Shown here one piece after another: positions 1 through 7,847 of a DNA stretch of 24,686 bases; position 1 is the stretch's first letter; the number at the start of each line of letters is the position of its first letter. The notes under the pieces were generated by a model. It saw only the letters and a list, made by a program, of their open reading frames with translations. It was not told where the DNA came from and made no database searches. The position numbers and the translations under genes are program-made. The stretch is taken from assembly GCA_035359995.1 (NCBI GenBank), contig DAORZT010000046.1:1-24686 (forward strand), in the 5' to 3' direction. The stretch is from JAKPCT01 sp029553165 (GTDB lineage Bacteria; Bacillota; UBA4882; UBA8346).

Positions 1-512
1 ACATCTTCACTGATTAGGATCGTCTCATCCGCTTCCGGTTCATTCTCGGAATTGTTCTTCAGTAATTTGGCATTATCATCCAACCGTTTCTGTCCATAAA
101 AACGATTGACAATAAATTGAATATCATCTTCAGTCGCAAAATAGATCTCCAACTCCCGTTTCGAAATCTGACGAATGACGTCCAATCCCTCAAGGTTAAG
201 CGGGTCAGCGGCAGCTACTAATAACCGGTTCTCTTTAAAATCAAACGGAACCATTGCAAACCGTTCGGCAATCTTTCCCGGAATCGAGTTTGCAGCATCA
301 GGATTAATCGCATAATTGGACAGATTGATATAAGGAAAACCGGTCTGTTCACTAAGCGCTTCTGAGATCTGGTGTTCAGTAAGTAAATTAAGCTCAACGA
401 CCAATTTACCCAACGGCATTTTGCGTTTTTGTTGAATTTCGAGTACCCTTTGGAGTTCGTCAACCGACAGTAAGCCGCTATCGACAAGGATTTCACCCAA
501 TCTGCGTTTCAT
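1..512 (-). CDS. pilB: Type IV pilus assembly ATPase PilB / GspE, N-terminal part (cut by the window edge)
   Basis: This is the first 170 residues of a gene that continues beyond position 1. The ATG at 512 follows a TGAGGATG ribosome site. Seen: an N-terminal MshEN/GspE_N domain (about residues 1-150). Residues 4-27 fit the 24-residue MshEN motif (RLG, Gly13, Leu-Leu, Gln27), and a degenerate second copy lies at 33-56 after a 5-residue spacer. Known: PilB/GspE ATPases power pilin polymerisation from the cytoplasmic face of the inner membrane, and MshEN domains bind cyclic di-GMP. The catalytic Walker domain is outside the window, so PilB versus GspE cannot be separated. It is the last gene seen in the minus-strand pilus operon, 25 bases after the secretin stop. 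Confidence 0.88.
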   Translation of the reverse strand, partial: MKRRLGEILVDSGLLSVDELQRVLEIQQKRKMPLGKLVVELNLLTEHQISEALSEQTGFPYINLSNYAINPDAANSIPGKIAERFAMVPFDFKENRLLVAAADPLNLEGLDVIRQISKRELEIYFATEDDIQFIVNRFYGQKRLDDNAKLLKNNSENEPEADETILISED

Positions 513-537
513 AATTATTCATCCTCAAATTTATTAG

Positions 538-1743
538 TTAGTTTGTTGTAACTGTTTCCGTTGTAATATTAATTGAATTATTCCACCGTGGAGTGATCGT
601 GATTATCAACTCCGTTTCCTCCTGCGTTTTTTGACTGTAACGGAATAAATTACCAAACAAAGGAAGTTCACCGACAACCGGAACCTTCATTAGATTCTTC
701 CGGTCTTCCTGAGTGATTAAGCCTCCCAAAAAGATGGTCTCCCCAATTTTAGTCTGAATTTTGGAACGGAGTTCCCGCGCCCCAATTCTAAAATAATTGC
801 CATTTTTTTCGCCGACTGAATTCACTTCGGTTTTCAAGTCAATACTGATTTCGTTGTCCTGCTGCATCCATGGAGTCAATACCAGCTTGACTCCGACATC
901 AATATACTCAACCGTGATATTCCCGTCTTTATCACGATTTTCAACCGGAATCTTATCACCAATTAAAATCGAAGCTTCTTTTCCTTCAACCGTTGATACC
1001 GACGGAGCAGTGACCAAACGCGCCTCTCCGTTAGTGATCAATGATTTAAAGATCGCACTCCAGCTATGACCGCGGGAGATCATTTGTAAGATCAATTCGG
1101 CGCCCGAAGAGGTTAATCCCCAACTCATACTGTGGTTATCAATCTGCCACTCAATTCCTAACCGGCGCAAAGCAGAGACTGATACTTCAATCACTTTGAC
1201 CTCAATGTTGAGTTGCTGCATCTTTCGGTCAAGGGTTTCAATCAAGGCCGCGGCTTGCTCCAGATCTTTTCGGGTGCTATAGATGATTACGGTACGGATT
1301 CGTTCATCAGCTAACACTTCGGCATCTTTAAACACGCGCCGCATCAATTCCACAACCTGTTTCGGATCAGCATAGTCTAATTTAAAATGTCCGGTAATCT
1401 TCTGATCATTCGGCAATTGACCGGGACACCCGATAAAGATGTTTCGCCCTTCCTGGTAGGAGACCAGCCCATGTGCCTTGATAATCGATTGTAACGCTTC
1501 TTCAAAGGTACAGTTTTGAAAACAGACGGTAATCTCACCACGGACTTCCGGTGTAATAATCACGTTATACCCCGATTCCAACGCTAACTGTTGTAACACT
1601 GCAACCAGATCCGCTTTATAAAAGTTGATCGAGATTAATCTGCTTCCATCAGCAGCTTGAATTACCGCGCGCTGATCATTTAACATTCCTGTATTTAGTA
1701 ACATTAAGCCAAGTAGTATTACAATCCAAAGCTTCTTTTTCAT
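538..1743 (-). CDS. pilQ: Secretin of type IV pilus / type II secretion (PilQ-like, short form)
   Basis: This is an outer-membrane channel protein of 401 residues, much shorter than classical PilQ or GspD (roughly 650-750). Seen: a signal peptide (about 1-31), an STN domain (36-103), a secretin N1-type domain (118-173), and the secretin beta-barrel domain (178-387) with the near-canonical VPVVGELPLFGNLFR stretch at 354-368. It lacks the repeated N-domains and AMIN domains of proteobacterial PilQ. The ATG at 1743 has a GGGAG site 7 bases upstream and overlaps the pilP stop as ATGA, so the genes are translationally coupled. A secretin implies an outer membrane for the pilus or secreted substrate to cross. 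Which machine it serves is inferred from the neighbouring PilM/N/O/P genes. Confidence 0.93.
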   Translation of the reverse strand: MKKKLWIVILLGLMLLNTGMLNDQRAVIQAADGSRLISINFYKADLVAVLQQLALESGYNVIITPEVRGEITVCFQNCTFEEALQSIIKAHGLVSYQEGRNIFIGCPGQLPNDQKITGHFKLDYADPKQVVELMRRVFKDAEVLADERIRTVIIYSTRKDLEQAAALIETLDRKMQQLNIEVKVIEVSVSALRRLGIEWQIDNHSMSWGLTSSGAELILQMISRGHSWSAIFKSLITNGEARLVTAPSVSTVEGKEASILIGDKIPVENRDKDGNITVEYIDVGVKLVLTPWMQQDNEISIDLKTEVNSVGEKNGNYFRIGARELRSKIQTKIGETIFLGGLITQEDRKNLMKVPVVGELPLFGNLFRYSQKTQEETELIITITPRWNNSINITTETVTTN

Positions 1744-2300
1744 AATTCTTCTCCCAGCTTAAGTTTTGTTATCCGTCCATCATCATCTCTGATTGATACT
1801 GATTCCAAGTCAATATTCACAATTGTCCCAACTGTTAAAACGTCACCAATCCTAAATTTACGATAAGCGCCATCTCTGGTCTCAATTAAAACCGCCGGCT
1901 GATCTCCATAGAATATACCCTTAATCACTCCAAACTGCTGTTGCTCATTTCTACCAAGCAACGGAACTGCAGGAATCTTGGGGAAAATTGGTTTTGATTC
2001 ATTTTGGCTAGTTACTGATTGAAGCGTCAAACTTAATTCAACTGCTAATTTTTTAAAAGGATCAATCCGTCCGGAAGATCGTTTTGAAAGTTGTATTAAA
2101 TCATCTGATTGACCGGCTTCACCAATCGTAGTTTGAATTTCGATCCGGTCAGTTTGGGGAGGTGGTAATGAGTAATCTATCTTTGTTTCGATCGTACTAG
2201 TGATTTGTCCGGGTTGATTCCGTTTGATAATTGACCAGGTTAACACAGATAAGGCAACCACTAAAACAATTATCAAAAAATAGATCTTTTTGAAATTCAA
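1740..2300 (-). CDS. pilP: PilP/GspC-like inner-membrane pilus alignment protein
   Basis: This is a 186-residue single-pass protein. Seen: an N-terminal membrane anchor (about 6-24), a variable low-complexity linker, a GRIDPF motif near residue 77 (PilP proteins have a similar R-DPF motif), and a C-terminal beta-rich HR-type domain (about 122-185). Known: PilP and GspC bridge the inner-membrane PilN/O or GspL/M complex to the secretin periplasmic domains. The start is a TTG at 2300 with a GGGGGG ribosome site 9 bases upstream, and it overlaps the pilO stop by 4 bases. Sequence similarity in this family is low, so the name rests partly on gene order between pilO and the secretin. Confidence 0.72.
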   Translation of the reverse strand: MNFKKIYFLIIVLVVALSVLTWSIIKRNQPGQITSTIETKIDYSLPPPQTDRIEIQTTIGEAGQSDDLIQLSKRSSGRIDPFKKLAVELSLTLQSVTSQNESKPIFPKIPAVPLLGRNEQQQFGVIKGIFYGDQPAVLIETRDGAYRKFRIGDVLTVGTIVNIDLESVSIRDDDGRITKLKLGEEL

Positions 2301-2824
2301 AGTCGATTGCCCCCCTTCATTACCGGTACATTCACTTTTAAATACACTTTCGTCGTATATTCCAAGTCATTTGACGCCTGAGCAAAGACAACTCTTTCAA
2401 TTGCATAATCATAGTTTCCGGGATTTAGTACTTTGAAAAAACTTATAAAATCAGGATAATCCCCCAGTAATTCCATCTCTAACGGTAACCTTTTTTTTGA
2501 AGCGCTATCAGCCTGATTGACCAGTGCAAACTTCAGAATGTTAACCTGCGAACTGCGGGCACAATTAGCAAAATAATTATAGAGTTCGATTGAATTTTGA
2601 AAGGAGATGGCATTGTTTTTTTTGGTACCGGTATTCGCAATCTGATTGTTAATTAAAATAAGCTCTTTCTTTAATTTTTCATAATTTTGATAATATAGTT
2701 TGCGGTCCTGATTAAATTTCATGTTATAACGGACCGACAGAATAATAAGTCCGACCGCTAAAATTATTAACCCCCAGATAATTTTGGCAAAGGCCGCATT
2801 GTTACTTTTGCTATCAGGAATCAT
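2297..2824 (-). CDS. pilO: PilO-like inner-membrane pilus alignment protein
   Basis: This is a small bitopic protein of 175 residues from the chosen start. The ATG at 2824 is preferred over the in-frame ATG at 2842 because a GGAGG site lies 7 bases upstream of it and it overlaps the end of pilMN (ATG...TGA, 11 bases). Seen: a short cytoplasmic N-terminus, a membrane helix (about 12-32), a helical coiled-coil stretch (about 36-65), then an alpha/beta ferredoxin-like domain (about 75-170). Known: PilO pairs with PilN through such domains in the periplasm and forms the alignment complex. The assignment combines architecture with position between PilN and PilP. Confidence 0.75.
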   Translation of the reverse strand: MIPDSKSNNAAFAKIIWGLIILAVGLIILSVRYNMKFNQDRKLYYQNYEKLKKELILINNQIANTGTKKNNAISFQNSIELYNYFANCARSSQVNILKFALVNQADSASKKRLPLEMELLGDYPDFISFFKVLNPGNYDYAIERVVFAQASNDLEYTTKVYLKVNVPVMKGGNRL

Positions 2825-4199
2825 TGTGAACCTCCAGATCAATTTGAATTTTAAAAATATAAACGGTTATCCCGGAACGAATTGCCTGATTTGACTGGAC
2901 CAACGTGATTGCTTTAATAAAACTGTTACGTGACAGCTGATAGACAAAGTGGTCCAGCGCCATCAACTCCAGGCAGAATCCGTCCAGTTCGATTTTTTTG
3001 GTTATCATATCCACGGTTAGAGTCTCTAACCTCATCGTTTCGGGAACAGCAGTGCGAACTGCCTCTAAAAGGTTCGGATAATCAAAATTATCCGGTGACG
3101 GTCTGTTACTTTTACTCAACAAAGAAGTCAGTTTTTCTTGGGAAAGTTGATACTCTTTTTCACTCTTTTGATACTGCTTCTTGATGCTTATAAGCTCATT
3201 CCAACCCAACCAGGTCTGTAATCCCAACCAAAGATTAACAATGATCAACATCACTAAGATAAACCAATGCAGCTTATTGAATAACATTGAAAAATTATTG
3301 TGCTCCTTGTTTTGTTCGAAATTAAGAAAATTCATCCCTGATTTGGATTGCGACCGTTCAGTTGAATTAACTCCGGCAAGATCTAACCGCGGTTCATCCT
3401 TTAAATATTTGAGCGTTAAATTATCAATAACTTCAAACGGAGGTTCTTCTCCAAAAAAACAGAGGCAGTCAATTTCGGGGGAATCAGAGTTTTTACGATT
3501 GAAATGCTCCAATGATGTTCGTATCTCTTGTTGCAGTCGCAACGGCTCGAGACTGCCGCTTTGAATCGTTCTCCAAAACTGTGGTTGATTATTTGACCAG
3601 ATATATAACTCTGATTCGTTTTGGGACAACCTTATGATTATCACAGTCTTATCTCTGGTTGTGATTGTCTCCGGCACGATTTTAAACAAGCCTTCAATTA
3701 CCGGTTCGATTGCCAACAATTTGAGCCGCGCACTTTTAAATAGCTGCCAATAGCTATCAATCACGTTCTGGGGTAAAGTCGCCGCCAAAACTTCGTTTTG
3801 CTCAACTCCGCTATCATTTTTGCTTTTACCAATTATCCGGTAGGCGAAAGCAATCTGCTCATAGGAGAAACTGAAGATACTCTCGCGAACCGCTTCATCT
3901 CTAACTATCTGCGACAATTCATTAATCGGCATCGTAGGAAAAACAAATCGTTTGAGATCCAGATAACGGAGGTTGATTCTGACAATTACTTTATTAGGAA
4001 GATTATATTTAGCAATAAGTTCATTCAACAACCGGACCATCAGTTCCTGATTGGCGATCGCTCCAATACTGTTAATAACTTCAAAATCAACATTAACCGA
4101 GTTGCGGGACAAAATAGTGCCTGCACTATTGATTAGATAATAATCAATCTTTCGTTCGTTAAAGCCAAAACAAACTGTGGCCGTAGCTTTCGACTTCAT
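2814..4199 (-). CDS. PilM-PilN fusion protein (GspL-like architecture)
   Basis: This is a 461-residue protein. Residues 1 to about 285 form a PilM-type actin-like cytoplasmic domain. About 288-295 (MNFLNFEQ) resembles the INLLP peptide at the PilN N-terminus that docks into PilM. A membrane helix follows at about 311-331, then a coiled-coil (338-362), then a PilN-type ferredoxin-like periplasmic domain (about 375-457). Known: PilM and PilN are normally separate, while in type II secretion GspL combines both parts in one chain. The ATG at 4199 follows AGGAG with 6 bases spacing. The gene sits directly upstream of pilO and overlaps it, which is where separate pilM and pilN genes would be. The fold calls come from pattern and context; the single-chain arrangement is read directly. 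Confidence 0.82.
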   Translation of the reverse strand: MKSKATATVCFGFNERKIDYYLINSAGTILSRNSVNVDFEVINSIGAIANQELMVRLLNELIAKYNLPNKVIVRINLRYLDLKRFVFPTMPINELSQIVRDEAVRESIFSFSYEQIAFAYRIIGKSKNDSGVEQNEVLAATLPQNVIDSYWQLFKSARLKLLAIEPVIEGLFKIVPETITTRDKTVIIIRLSQNESELYIWSNNQPQFWRTIQSGSLEPLRLQQEIRTSLEHFNRKNSDSPEIDCLCFFGEEPPFEVIDNLTLKYLKDEPRLDLAGVNSTERSQSKSGMNFLNFEQNKEHNNFSMLFNKLHWFILVMLIIVNLWLGLQTWLGWNELISIKKQYQKSEKEYQLSQEKLTSLLSKSNRPSPDNFDYPNLLEAVRTAVPETMRLETLTVDMITKKIELDGFCLELMALDHFVYQLSRNSFIKAITLVQSNQAIRSGITVYIFKIQIDLEVHNDS

Positions 4200-4212
4200 C
4201 TATTGCTCCTAC

Positions 4213-4626
4213 TCACCTGTATTCTTCCCACAAAGAGATCTCAAATTGGTCATTGGAATTGGTTCTGGTTACATGTAACCGTACTGCGCTGTGCTGATTT
4301 TCGACAAAACCTTCACCAATGATTTGCAGTTCAAGATCATCGCTGGTTTCAGCAGTTGGATCAATAATCGAAAAGCGATACCAACAATCATCCCAATGAC
4401 GCTCACCGCCGGAACGAAACTCCGGTTGCTGGTTGAGCCGCCATAATCCTTCCAAGGCAGCGCTCTCAGCTAATGGTAAAGCCTGAATGGTTTCTATTTT
4501 TCGCATTGTCAAAGAAGCTCCAAACAATACCCGATGGCTCATAATGGCGATCGACATTGTAATTACGGCAATTATTACAACTGTTAGAACTAAGACATAA
4601 CCTGCTTCTTCCTGCATTGCCAACAC
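4213..4626 (-). CDS. PilX/GspK-like minor (tip) prepilin
   Basis: This protein has about 137 residues. Seen: a short charged leader ending in EEAG, then a hydrophobic helix starting YVLVLTVVIIAV (about 10-27), then a globular domain of about 105 residues. The prepilin Glu at position +5 is missing (Leu instead); GspK-type tip pseudopilins also lack it. Two starts are possible: GTG at 4626 or ATG at 4617. Neither has a strong ribosome site, and the ATG gives a shorter leader (MQEEAG), which suits a prepilin. The gene lies 14 bases upstream of pilMN in the same operon. Probable role: initiation or capping of the pilus. It could also be an unrelated membrane-anchored protein, but the context makes that unlikely. 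Confidence 0.62.
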   Translation of the reverse strand: MLAMQEEAGYVLVLTVVIIAVITMSIAIMSHRVLFGASLTMRKIETIQALPLAESAALEGLWRLNQQPEFRSGGERHWDDCWYRFSIIDPTAETSDDLELQIIGEGFVENQHSAVRLHVTRTNSNDQFEISLWEEYR

Positions 4627-4643
4627 TCGCTTTATTAACGGTC

Positions 4644-5156
4644 TTAATCAGATTCATCATAGTTACGCAAGTATACTGAACCTGTAATCTGCAAGTGACT
4701 CGAATCACCACTCCACTGTGGCGGAGGTTCTATCCCCAATTCAATCAGAAGTATCTGCTCATCTTTTGTAAATCTGGCCAAAGAACACTGATTGAGAATT
4801 ACATTTTCAACTTTGCCATTACGGATTAACCGATAAGAACCATTAGCCGTCCTGTTAAAAACCCAGTTAGCACCATTATGGTCAGTAAAGCGGATCTCAT
4901 TGGTTAAAATAATCAAATTACGATGTGCCGCTTCACGGAGATATTGCTGGGTGATCTCCATCGCCAGCTCCAACTCCTGTTTGGCACTCCAATAAGCTTC
5001 AACACTGCGCTGGCGTGAATCGATGAAATACCAACTTAACAACAGACCATTTACAAAAAAGCTGACCAGGATAACAGCGACAATAGTCTCCACCAAAGAG
5101 AAGCCTTCATTTCGATTAAATATTCTAAACTGTAACAACAAATTGTTATTATACAT
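4644..5156 (-). CDS. Type IV prepilin-like protein with N-methylation motif
   Basis: This is a protein of about 170 residues. Seen: a class III leader ending in RNEG, then FSLVETIVAVILVS (about 19-32), matching the prepilin peptidase/methylation motif including Glu+5, and a helix running to about residue 45, followed by a globular domain. The frame is open upstream into the divergent apgM gene, but that extension would overlap the apgM start. The ATG at 5156 gives an 18-residue leader and is preferred, although no good ribosome site is visible. It is the first gene of the pilus operon. It resembles PilV/PilW/GspI-J-type minor pilins more than a major pilin; no major pilin gene is in the window. 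Confidence 0.75.
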   Translation of the reverse strand: MYNNNLLLQFRIFNRNEGFSLVETIVAVILVSFFVNGLLLSWYFIDSRQRSVEAYWSAKQELELAMEITQQYLREAAHRNLIILTNEIRFTDHNGANWVFNRTANGSYRLIRNGKVENVILNQCSLARFTKDEQILLIELGIEPPPQWSGDSSHLQITGSVYLRNYDESD

Positions 5157-5192
5157 AATAGTAATTTCGGCAGTTTGCAACAAAAAGTTTAA

Positions 5193-5222
5193 TTGAGCGA
5201 AGCTCTTTGCCCGTGATATAAT
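5193..5222 (+). promoter_or_regulatory. Sigma-A-type promoter for apgM
   Basis: A -35 TTGAGC (5193-5198) and a perfect -10 TATAAT (5217-5222) are separated by 18 bases, and TG one base before the -10 makes it an extended -10. The predicted transcript starts near 5229 and leaves a leader of about 68 bases before the GTG at 5297. Confidence 0.6.
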
Positions 5223-5296
5223 TCTAAATAGTGCTTTTAAAATAGTCATGTATGGTATTGAATGGAATTCAGAAGTCAGTTTAGGAGTGATTACTG

Positions 5297-6511
5297 GTGA
5301 AATATTTAGTACTGTTAGCAGACGGAGTGGCTGATTATCCGGTTCCTGAATTAAATGGGAAAACCCCATTACAGGTTGCTGTTAAATCAAATATTGACAA
5401 ACTAGCCGCATTAAGTGAGGTTGGCTTGGTCCGGACTGTACCTGCCGGTTTACCGCCGGGGAGTGATGTTGCTAATTTAGCAGTGATGGGATATGATCCG
5501 GAGAAATACTATACCGGCCGTTCGCCCTTAGAAGCGGTCAGTATCGGAGTTGAATTGGGACCAAATGATGTTGCCTTCCGTTGCAATCTGGTAACTTTAG
5601 GCAATGACGAAACTTACGAGAAACAAATGATGATTGACTATAGCTCCGATGAGATCACTACCGAAGAAGCAGCGGCCATCATCGCTACCGTTGCCGAGCA
5701 TTTTAACACCGAAACGATCAAGTTTTATGCCGGTACCAGTTATCGGCACCTGATGGTTTGGAAGAATGGTTTCTTAGACCTCAAGTTAACCCCTCCCCAT
5801 GATATCTCCGATCGTCCGATCACCGACTTTTTGCCACAAGGTCCGGGGGCTGAAACTTTAATAAAGATGATGAAAGAAAGTCAACAGCTCCTTAAGGACC
5901 ATCCGGTAAACCAAAAACGAATCTCCAGAGGATTAAGGCCGGCTACCTCCGTTTGGTTCTGGGGCCAAGGTAAAAAACCACAGATCGATAGTTTTCAACA
6001 GAAATACCGGATCAATGGGGCAGTGATTTCAGCAGTCGACTTACTGAAAGGACTGGGGATCTGTTCGGGGTTAAGAGTGATCAATGTTCCCGGTGCTACC
6101 GGCAATATCCACACTAATTTTAAGGGAAAAGCAGAGGCAACAATTGAGGCTTTTAAATCAGGAGCTGATTTTGTTTACCTTCATTTTGAAGCGCCTGATG
6201 AAGCCGGGCACCGTGGCGAGATTGATACCAAAATCAAAGCGATCGAGATAATCGATCGGGATGTTGTTGCTTATCTATTAAGCGAGTTACCAAAGATTGA
6301 TCCCGAATTTAAGATTATGTTACTGCCGGATCATCCAACTCCGTTAGTTTTAAAGACCCACGTCTCCGATCCGGTACCTTTTTTGATCTATGATTCGACC
6401 AATCTGCAGCCAAACAAGCTCAATGGTTTCGATGAGAGTTCCGCTTCCAGCACCGGACTGGTAATCGAGCAAGGATACCGGCTGATGGACCGGTTTATTG
6501 GCGGCGTTTAA
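5297..6511 (+). CDS. apgM: ApgM-family cofactor-independent phosphoglycerate mutase / homoserine kinase-like phosphotransferase
   Basis: This is a 404-residue cytoplasmic enzyme of the alkaline-phosphatase superfamily. Seen: the metal-binding LLADG (Asp9) at the N-terminus, the GLPPGSD segment with the likely phospho-acceptor Ser56, and the C-terminal metal-site motifs LPDHPTP and KTHVSDPVPF. Known: members of about 400 residues interconvert 3- and 2-phosphoglycerate in glycolysis/gluconeogenesis; a bacterial subgroup of the same length has been proposed as homoserine kinase. The sequence alone does not decide between them. The GTG start at 5297 has TTAGGAG 9 bases upstream. The gene is divergent from the pilus operon and its last 17 bases overlap the end of rsmB, so the two genes converge with no terminator between them. 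Confidence 0.85.
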   Translation: MKYLVLLADGVADYPVPELNGKTPLQVAVKSNIDKLAALSEVGLVRTVPAGLPPGSDVANLAVMGYDPEKYYTGRSPLEAVSIGVELGPNDVAFRCNLVTLGNDETYEKQMMIDYSSDEITTEEAAAIIATVAEHFNTETIKFYAGTSYRHLMVWKNGFLDLKLTPPHDISDRPITDFLPQGPGAETLIKMMKESQQLLKDHPVNQKRISRGLRPATSVWFWGQGKKPQIDSFQQKYRINGAVISAVDLLKGLGICSGLRVINVPGATGNIHTNFKGKAEATIEAFKSGADFVYLHFEAPDEAGHRGEIDTKIKAIEIIDRDVVAYLLSELPKIDPEFKIMLLPDHPTPLVLKTHVSDPVPFLIYDSTNLQPNKLNGFDESSASSTGLVIEQGYRLMDRFIGGV

Positions 6512-7847
6512 ACCGGCAGATAAAAAAGCCATCGCCACCAGTCAAAGAAGGAATAACTTTAACCCAGGGAAGATTTGGATCCAGCAAGGAAGAGCTTATT
6601 TTAGGAGTCAAAAATTGTTGGTAAGCTTCAATTTCGAATTGCGGATGCTGCTCGATAAACCACTTTACCTGTTCTTCATCTTCTTCCGGTTCAATCGAAC
6701 AAGTACTGTAAACCAACCTGCCGCCTGGTTTAACTAAACCGGCGGCATTTTTTAAGATACTCTGTTGCAGTTCAACCAGTTCTTGAAGATCTTCCAGCTT
6801 CTTACGATAACGGGCATCTACTCGCCGCCTCAGAACTCCGGTACCCGAGCACGGAGCATCAACCAAGACAGCATCTGCTAACTGGGCGTCAGGCAGAGTG
6901 AAATTTCTGGCATCACCCAATGTTGGTTTAATACTGTTTAGAGCTAACCGTTTGGCATTAGCAGTGATCAAATCAATCTTATGCGGGTGATCATCAATGC
7001 TAAAAATTACGCCCTGATCACGCATCAATTCTGCCAAATGAGTGCTCTTCCCTCCAGGAGCGGCGCAGAGATCGACAATCAGCTCCCCTGGAGTCGGATT
7101 CAATAATCTTGAGACCAACATCGAACTCTCATCCTGGACAAAGATTTTACCACCTTGAAATGCCTGCAAGTCTTCAAGCGCCCCCGGTAACTTGGTCAGA
7201 TTAATCGCTTCATCTAACCAAAGCCCCGGCTCCCACTCTACTCCTTCCTCTGTTAACAGATCGGTCACCGCTTTTTGCTCCAAAGCAGTAATTCGAACCG
7301 TCAAGGGTGGCTTTTGATTGTCCACTTCTAAGATCTTTACGGTGAGTTGATCTCCAAAAACAGTTAGCCATTTTTCAACTAACCATTGGGGATGCGAATA
7401 CTCAATTGCTAAATATTCAACCCACTCCCGTTCCGGGTCGGGTAATTGCGGTTGAGCCCTTAAAAAAGAACGTAAGACACCATTGACCAACGGCGCCAAT
7501 CCTTGATACTTACTACCTTTAATCATTGCAACCGCACTATGGCAGACTGCCCGTGCCGGAATCTCCGGAAGGTATAACAGTTGATACAATGAAATCCGAA
7601 GGGTATTTTTTACTGTCACTTTCAACGACTTTAAAGGACGGCTGAGCAGCCGTCCTAAGAAATAGTCAATCTTCAGCAAGTGACGCATTGTCCCATAGAC
7701 CAACTCGGTACAGAATGCTTTTTCACGTTGGTCGATCTTATTATTCCTACTAAGCGTCTCCTGTAATGCCAAGTTTACATAGGCATCTTCGGTTTCAACT
7801 CGGTCTAAAACGATACAAGCCAAGTGTCGTCCTGATAAATCAATCAT
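6495..7847 (-). CDS. rsmB: 16S rRNA (cytosine-967-C5)-methyltransferase RsmB
   Basis: This is a 450-residue protein of normal family length. Seen: a NusB-like RNA-binding domain (about 8-130), then a Rossmann methyltransferase domain with the SAM loop DLCAAPGGKSTH (about 259-270), the catalytic-site motif APCSGTG with Cys333, and YSTCS with the nucleophile Cys383. Both cysteines of the m5C mechanism are present. It methylates C967 of 16S rRNA. The ATG at 7847 overlaps the end of the upstream zinc peptidase by 8 bases and follows GAGG, which indicates coupled translation. In many Bacillota rlmN and the prpC/prkC pair follow rsmB; here the strand changes to apgM instead. Confidence 0.95.
   Translation of the reverse strand: MIDLSGRHLACIVLDRVETEDAYVNLALQETLSRNNKIDQREKAFCTELVYGTMRHLLKIDYFLGRLLSRPLKSLKVTVKNTLRISLYQLLYLPEIPARAVCHSAVAMIKGSKYQGLAPLVNGVLRSFLRAQPQLPDPEREWVEYLAIEYSHPQWLVEKWLTVFGDQLTVKILEVDNQKPPLTVRITALEQKAVTDLLTEEGVEWEPGLWLDEAINLTKLPGALEDLQAFQGGKIFVQDESSMLVSRLLNPTPGELIVDLCAAPGGKSTHLAELMRDQGVIFSIDDHPHKIDLITANAKRLALNSIKPTLGDARNFTLPDAQLADAVLVDAPCSGTGVLRRRVDARYRKKLEDLQELVELQQSILKNAAGLVKPGGRLVYSTCSIEPEEDEEQVKWFIEQHPQFEIEAYQQFLTPKISSSLLDPNLPWVKVIPSLTGGDGFFICRFKRRQ

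Noticed and set aside
2825..2842. Upstream ATG of pilO
   Set aside because: The ATG at 2824 has GGAGG at ideal spacing, and the ATG at 2842 does not.
5157..5369. Longer form of the prepilin gene reaching into apgM
   Set aside because: The extra 71 codons overlap the divergent apgM start and its promoter and would give an absurdly long prepilin leader.
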